From assembly GCA_022394775.1 (NCBI GenBank), contig JAGFCB010000272.1, forward strand, positions 1-43,301: DNA of 43,301 bases, given 5' to 3'. The notes below the pieces were generated by a model. The model did not search any database. It had not been told where the DNA came from and saw only the letters and a list, made by a program, of their open reading frames with translations. Shown here one piece after another: positions 40,664-43,301 of the stretch. This stretch comes from Candidatus Poribacteria bacterium (lineage in GTDB: Bacteria; Poribacteria; WGA-4E; WGA-3G). The position numbers were made by a program, and so were the translations under genes. The stretch's first letter is position 1. Each line of letters opens with the position of its first letter.

Positions 40664-40759
40664 CTACAAACCATCCGCGGATGGCACTGCTTTCGTATTG
40701 GGGCCTGTTCGCAAGTGTGCAAGTTCCTCTCGGAGTTGTGCAGCTTCTGCCTGTTCGGC
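40664..40759 (-). pseudogene. Coiled-coil tail remnant, Uma2-like, in frame after a stop
   Basis: Directly past the TGA of the next gene the same frame stays open to TAG (40664-40666) and reads AEQAEAAQLREELAHLR, then TGPNTKAVPSADGL. The first part is like the charged C-terminal tail common in Uma2-family putative endonucleases. No body of such a gene is present, so this is a fragment or a fused, now interrupted extension. Confidence 0.4.
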
Positions 40760-42577
40760 TCAGGCTTCATCAACAGACCAAGTGCAGTTGATGTTATTGT
40801 CTTTGTAAAATTGCTTGAGGGCTGGCTTATCGAACCAGAGCTGAATTTCTTTGCCGACAATATGACCGCCACTGCTCACTTTGAGGTAGAGACCACCCGC
40901 TGTCCACTCGGGCATGATGTTATATTGTCCGGTTTGTGCAGCGTAGATGCTGAGCAGTGCCAGCGGCTCCATCGCATCGAGATTTGCGGTTCTATGGGTA
41001 TCCTGCAGCAGTTCAGCCACGCTTTTCCCCTCATGTCCCTCTTGCAGTTCGGGTTTATCCATAACCTTGTTCTGAAGGATAAAGTCATCTTCAAGCGTAA
41101 AGAGACCGTTATCGGGGTGTTGTCTACCTTGCAGCAGGTTGTCACCTATTCGTTCCGCCATCGCCAGAAATTCTGCCTTTGGCTCTATCCGATACAGATC
41201 CACCAACGCGAAGATATAAGCGGGTTCCAAGGCGGTTGTGTCAAAATTCAACGACGGTGGCGAGTTTTTATCGGCACCGATGTCTCCGATCCCGAAAGCT
41301 TTAAACATGGTGCGTAAGTAGTCTCTGAACTCGCTTCTGCCTTCGGAAACCCGATACCCACGCGCACAAACGGCGGTAAAGAGCGGCGTGATGTTTTGCG
41401 GTAGGAATGCACCGCTTTCTTTCGCACCAAAGTATAGTTTTGCGTCTCTAAAAGGTCCCTCAATCCGAAAACCTGTGAGATCCGTCCCGTCAATAACGAT
41501 GCTTTTCAGCGTATTGCTTTTCGGGTCGTAGGAGGCATCTAAGAAACCGACGATGTGTTGTTCAACCGCCGCTTTGATATGCACCATTTCGCCGATGCGC
41601 CCGTATTTTTCGGCATTCTCAACGATTGTCAGCATCCCCATCATCTGGGTAATGGTGTGGTTCAACTGGTTGCCGACATAAACCCTCGGTTCAGTCGCTT
41701 GTGGATACTTTCTGCCGAAGACGTTCAGCCCGCGTTTGCTACTTTGCGGATGCACCAAATTGGGCCAGATGCCAGTCTCTGGAGCTCGCTGCTGTATAAT
41801 TAGGTTCAAGAGGCGTTCCGCCCATATCCGTGGTGCCTCCTCCTGCTTCTGATAGCCCAAGCTGTAACCTGCATAAGCCAGATCCAGTGCCACGCTGATA
41901 AACGAAAGGTCTCCACTGATTTTTGGTTCTTTGTATCCGTTCCAAGGTCTGTTCCATGTATTGGCGTGATCGACCTGCTTTTTGAAATCACCATGTCGGT
42001 TGTAGTGTAAGGCATTCCAATCCTTGATATTCGCTTCCCAAATCCCTTTCATCAGCATCTCGCCCCGGTCAGGATCCACCGCTCTCAGCAATTCCCAGTA
42101 CGGGTATACATCCTCTATTTCGTGGACAACGCCTTTCATACCGTACCGATTACCGGTCACCAAATCCACATAGCCGTGCCCGCCCCAATGCAGAACCCCG
42201 CTTTCTGGATACCAGTAGTTATTGAACATATATTCGGCAGCTTTTCCCGCTGCATGGGCATATTTGCTATCCCCGGTGAACTGGCTTAGAGAGGCAAGCA
42301 ACCGCATCAGGTTCTGTTGATTCTGAAAGAAACTCCAGACCGCTGGTTTCGGCTCGGTGCCTGTGCGGTGAGATGTCATGGATCTGGGTGCCTTCAAGTG
42401 GTCGGTATGAAGGCAGTCAGCAAAGAGCGGCATATCTTTGCCACTGTATCTGTCTCTTCCGTATTGGACAGCTGTGTCCGCGAAAAGACTGGCAGCCTTT
42501 AAGAAACGGTTACCTTCTATTTCGTCAGGACGCAACTGATCTCTGCCAATCCATCGATCTAATCGATTAAGGCTCAT
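40760..42577 (-). CDS. Large alpha/alpha-barrel-type protein, possibly carbohydrate-active
   Basis: A 605-residue protein without signal peptide. Helix-rich sequence with aromatic- and acid-rich patches, such as YWYPESGVLHWGGHGYVDL, HEIEDVYPYWELLRAVDP, GDLSFISVALDLAYAGYSLGY and RAPETGIWPNLVHP, resembles six- or seven-hairpin (alpha/alpha) barrel glycosidases and polysaccharide lyases; a pectate-lyase family 2-like or glucuronyl-hydrolase-like role is a possibility, not a firm call. The ATG has GGAGG 5 nt upstream. It lies 43 bp after the stop of a membrane-protein gene on the same strand, probably in one operon. Its end is followed in frame by a coiled-coil remnant. Confidence 0.6.
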   Translation of the reverse strand: MSLNRLDRWIGRDQLRPDEIEGNRFLKAASLFADTAVQYGRDRYSGKDMPLFADCLHTDHLKAPRSMTSHRTGTEPKPAVWSFFQNQQNLMRLLASLSQFTGDSKYAHAAGKAAEYMFNNYWYPESGVLHWGGHGYVDLVTGNRYGMKGVVHEIEDVYPYWELLRAVDPDRGEMLMKGIWEANIKDWNALHYNRHGDFKKQVDHANTWNRPWNGYKEPKISGDLSFISVALDLAYAGYSLGYQKQEEAPRIWAERLLNLIIQQRAPETGIWPNLVHPQSSKRGLNVFGRKYPQATEPRVYVGNQLNHTITQMMGMLTIVENAEKYGRIGEMVHIKAAVEQHIVGFLDASYDPKSNTLKSIVIDGTDLTGFRIEGPFRDAKLYFGAKESGAFLPQNITPLFTAVCARGYRVSEGRSEFRDYLRTMFKAFGIGDIGADKNSPPSLNFDTTALEPAYIFALVDLYRIEPKAEFLAMAERIGDNLLQGRQHPDNGLFTLEDDFILQNKVMDKPELQEGHEGKSVAELLQDTHRTANLDAMEPLALLSIYAAQTGQYNIMPEWTAGGLYLKVSSGGHIVGKEIQLWFDKPALKQFYKDNNINCTWSVDEA

Positions 42578-42620
42578 ACATCCTCCGTGCTACTGTTTTG
42601 TTTCTGTCTTTTCGTCCATG

Positions 42621-43301
42621 TTATACCGGTATGAATGGATAATCGCGCTTTCTTTCGCTCTTCAGCGATGCTATAAGGGCGGATCCTAACACAGCAAACC
42701 CAAAGAAAGTAAAGGGCATCTGCCAGAGAAGAAAACTCATGTGTACATGAATATATGAGTGTGCCTTGAAGATGACGAACCACGATAAAGGTGCGAGAAT
42801 TGAAAACCACGTCGTCCAGATTAATGCGATGTAGTGCTGTCGTTGCGCTGCTATCGCTTTTTCATTGATACGCAAAAATAGCAGCACAGACATCAGCATA
42901 AAAAGAACGATGAGGTACACATAGCGAACTTTCAATACAGCGTTGGAGATGAAGGCATTCGTCTGAGATAGATAGTTGTTGAGGTCAAAGAAAATACCGT
43001 TCATGTAAGTAATGACCACACTTAATGTACCGGCGTTCAGACTGGCAGCATATACGGGTGGATAGTCCTCGGGACTGGCATACGTGCGTTTACCAAAAGA
43101 CCAGATGATATGTGCAACCCCATCCATAAATCCGTCCTTGGCAGCCCCGATCTGGAAACACAGCATGATGAAACTTAAAAAAATTGCGACCCCTGATCCG
43201 AGTCCGGCTGCAAGCGTCCATTTTACGTATTGGCGACTGCTCCATTTGTCAAGGATAACATAATAGACTAAGGGCACCATCATCATGATCAGCGTGGTTG
43301 T
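42621..43301 (-). CDS. Polytopic membrane protein, C-terminal part (cut by window edge)
   Basis: About 226 residues up to the window end; the frame is open to the edge and in-frame ATGs near 43286 are probably internal. At least five hydrophobic segments are visible (MMMVPLVYYVIL, AAGLGSGVAIFLSFIMLC, YVYLIVLFMLMSVLLFL, YIALIWTTWFSILAPLSWFVIF, MPFTFFGFAVLGSALIASL), with loops such as FGKRTYASPEDYPPVYAASL between them. I recognise no family; a membrane glycosyltransferase-like tail is conceivable. It precedes the barrel-type gene by 43 bp on the same strand. Confidence 0.6.
   Translation of the reverse strand, partial: TTTLIMMMVPLVYYVILDKWSSRQYVKWTLAAGLGSGVAIFLSFIMLCFQIGAAKDGFMDGVAHIIWSFGKRTYASPEDYPPVYAASLNAGTLSVVITYMNGIFFDLNNYLSQTNAFISNAVLKVRYVYLIVLFMLMSVLLFLRINEKAIAAQRQHYIALIWTTWFSILAPLSWFVIFKAHSYIHVHMSFLLWQMPFTFFGFAVLGSALIASLKSERKRDYPFIPV

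Overview
The window looks like a piece of a Candidatus Poribacteria-type genome (sponge-associated or free-living relatives). This is inference from gene content. It has four large secreted proteins that share a cohesin/dockerin module and a C-terminal NYPNPFNP...TRKMLIRK sorting tail, four phytanoyl-CoA-dioxygenase-like (PhyH) genes, two mandelate-racemase-like enzymes, and dispersed palindromic repeats. No rRNA, tRNA, CRISPR array or transposase gene was seen.

Layout. 1-3241 (minus): a tight run asd - mtnK - dnaJ-like - DUF433, joining methionine/aspartate metabolism to a J-domain chaperone. 3546-8530 (plus): a textbook sigma70 promoter and an HU gene, a sugar-kinase-like GHMP protein, a MoxR AAA+ ATPase, an overlapping small ORF/nucleotidyltransferase pair, and UDP-glucose dehydrogenase. 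8743-9505: a DUF309 protein whose coding frame extends past its only usable start, and a membrane zinc-ribbon protein. 9514-20089: accessory metabolic genes: two enolase-superfamily enzymes, a secreted dockerin/haem/copper oxidoreductase-like protein, a methyltransferase, a PhyH oxygenase, an operon of nitrilase-type hydrolase, amidohydrolase and NUDIX, a CPBP membrane protease and a medium-chain dehydrogenase. 20214-28095: a regulatory island: a large membrane protein, three PhyH genes (two are a recent tandem duplication), a regulator with a Rieske iron-sulfur domain fused to GAF, PAS, sigma54-AAA+ and Fis domains, and a divergent VOC-fold gene. 28204-39847: four modular surface proteins plus a small secreted/membrane protein. 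39910-43301: gene debris, repeats, an alpha/alpha-barrel enzyme-like protein and the end of a membrane protein.

The most striking signal is at 24981-28012. The Rieske-type sigma54 activator lies next to an excellent -24/-12 promoter (TGGCAC-N5-TTGCA, 27372-27387) for the VOC gene. Three copies of a palindrome TTTCA-N4-TGAAA sit 60-145 bp upstream, where activator binding sites are expected. This suggests a redox- or oxygen-sensing switch for an iron-oxygenase gene neighbourhood. The second notable system is the surface-protein family. Four proteins carry a cohesin and a dockerin in the same chain and share an approximately 1-kb 3' module, while the display domains differ (LRR + YWTD propeller, WD40 propeller, long LRR). 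Short elements with AGGACTTACGCA-type inverted ends have landed at gene 3' ends three times; in one case a 6-bp direct repeat is present and the element separates a stop codon from its hairpin.
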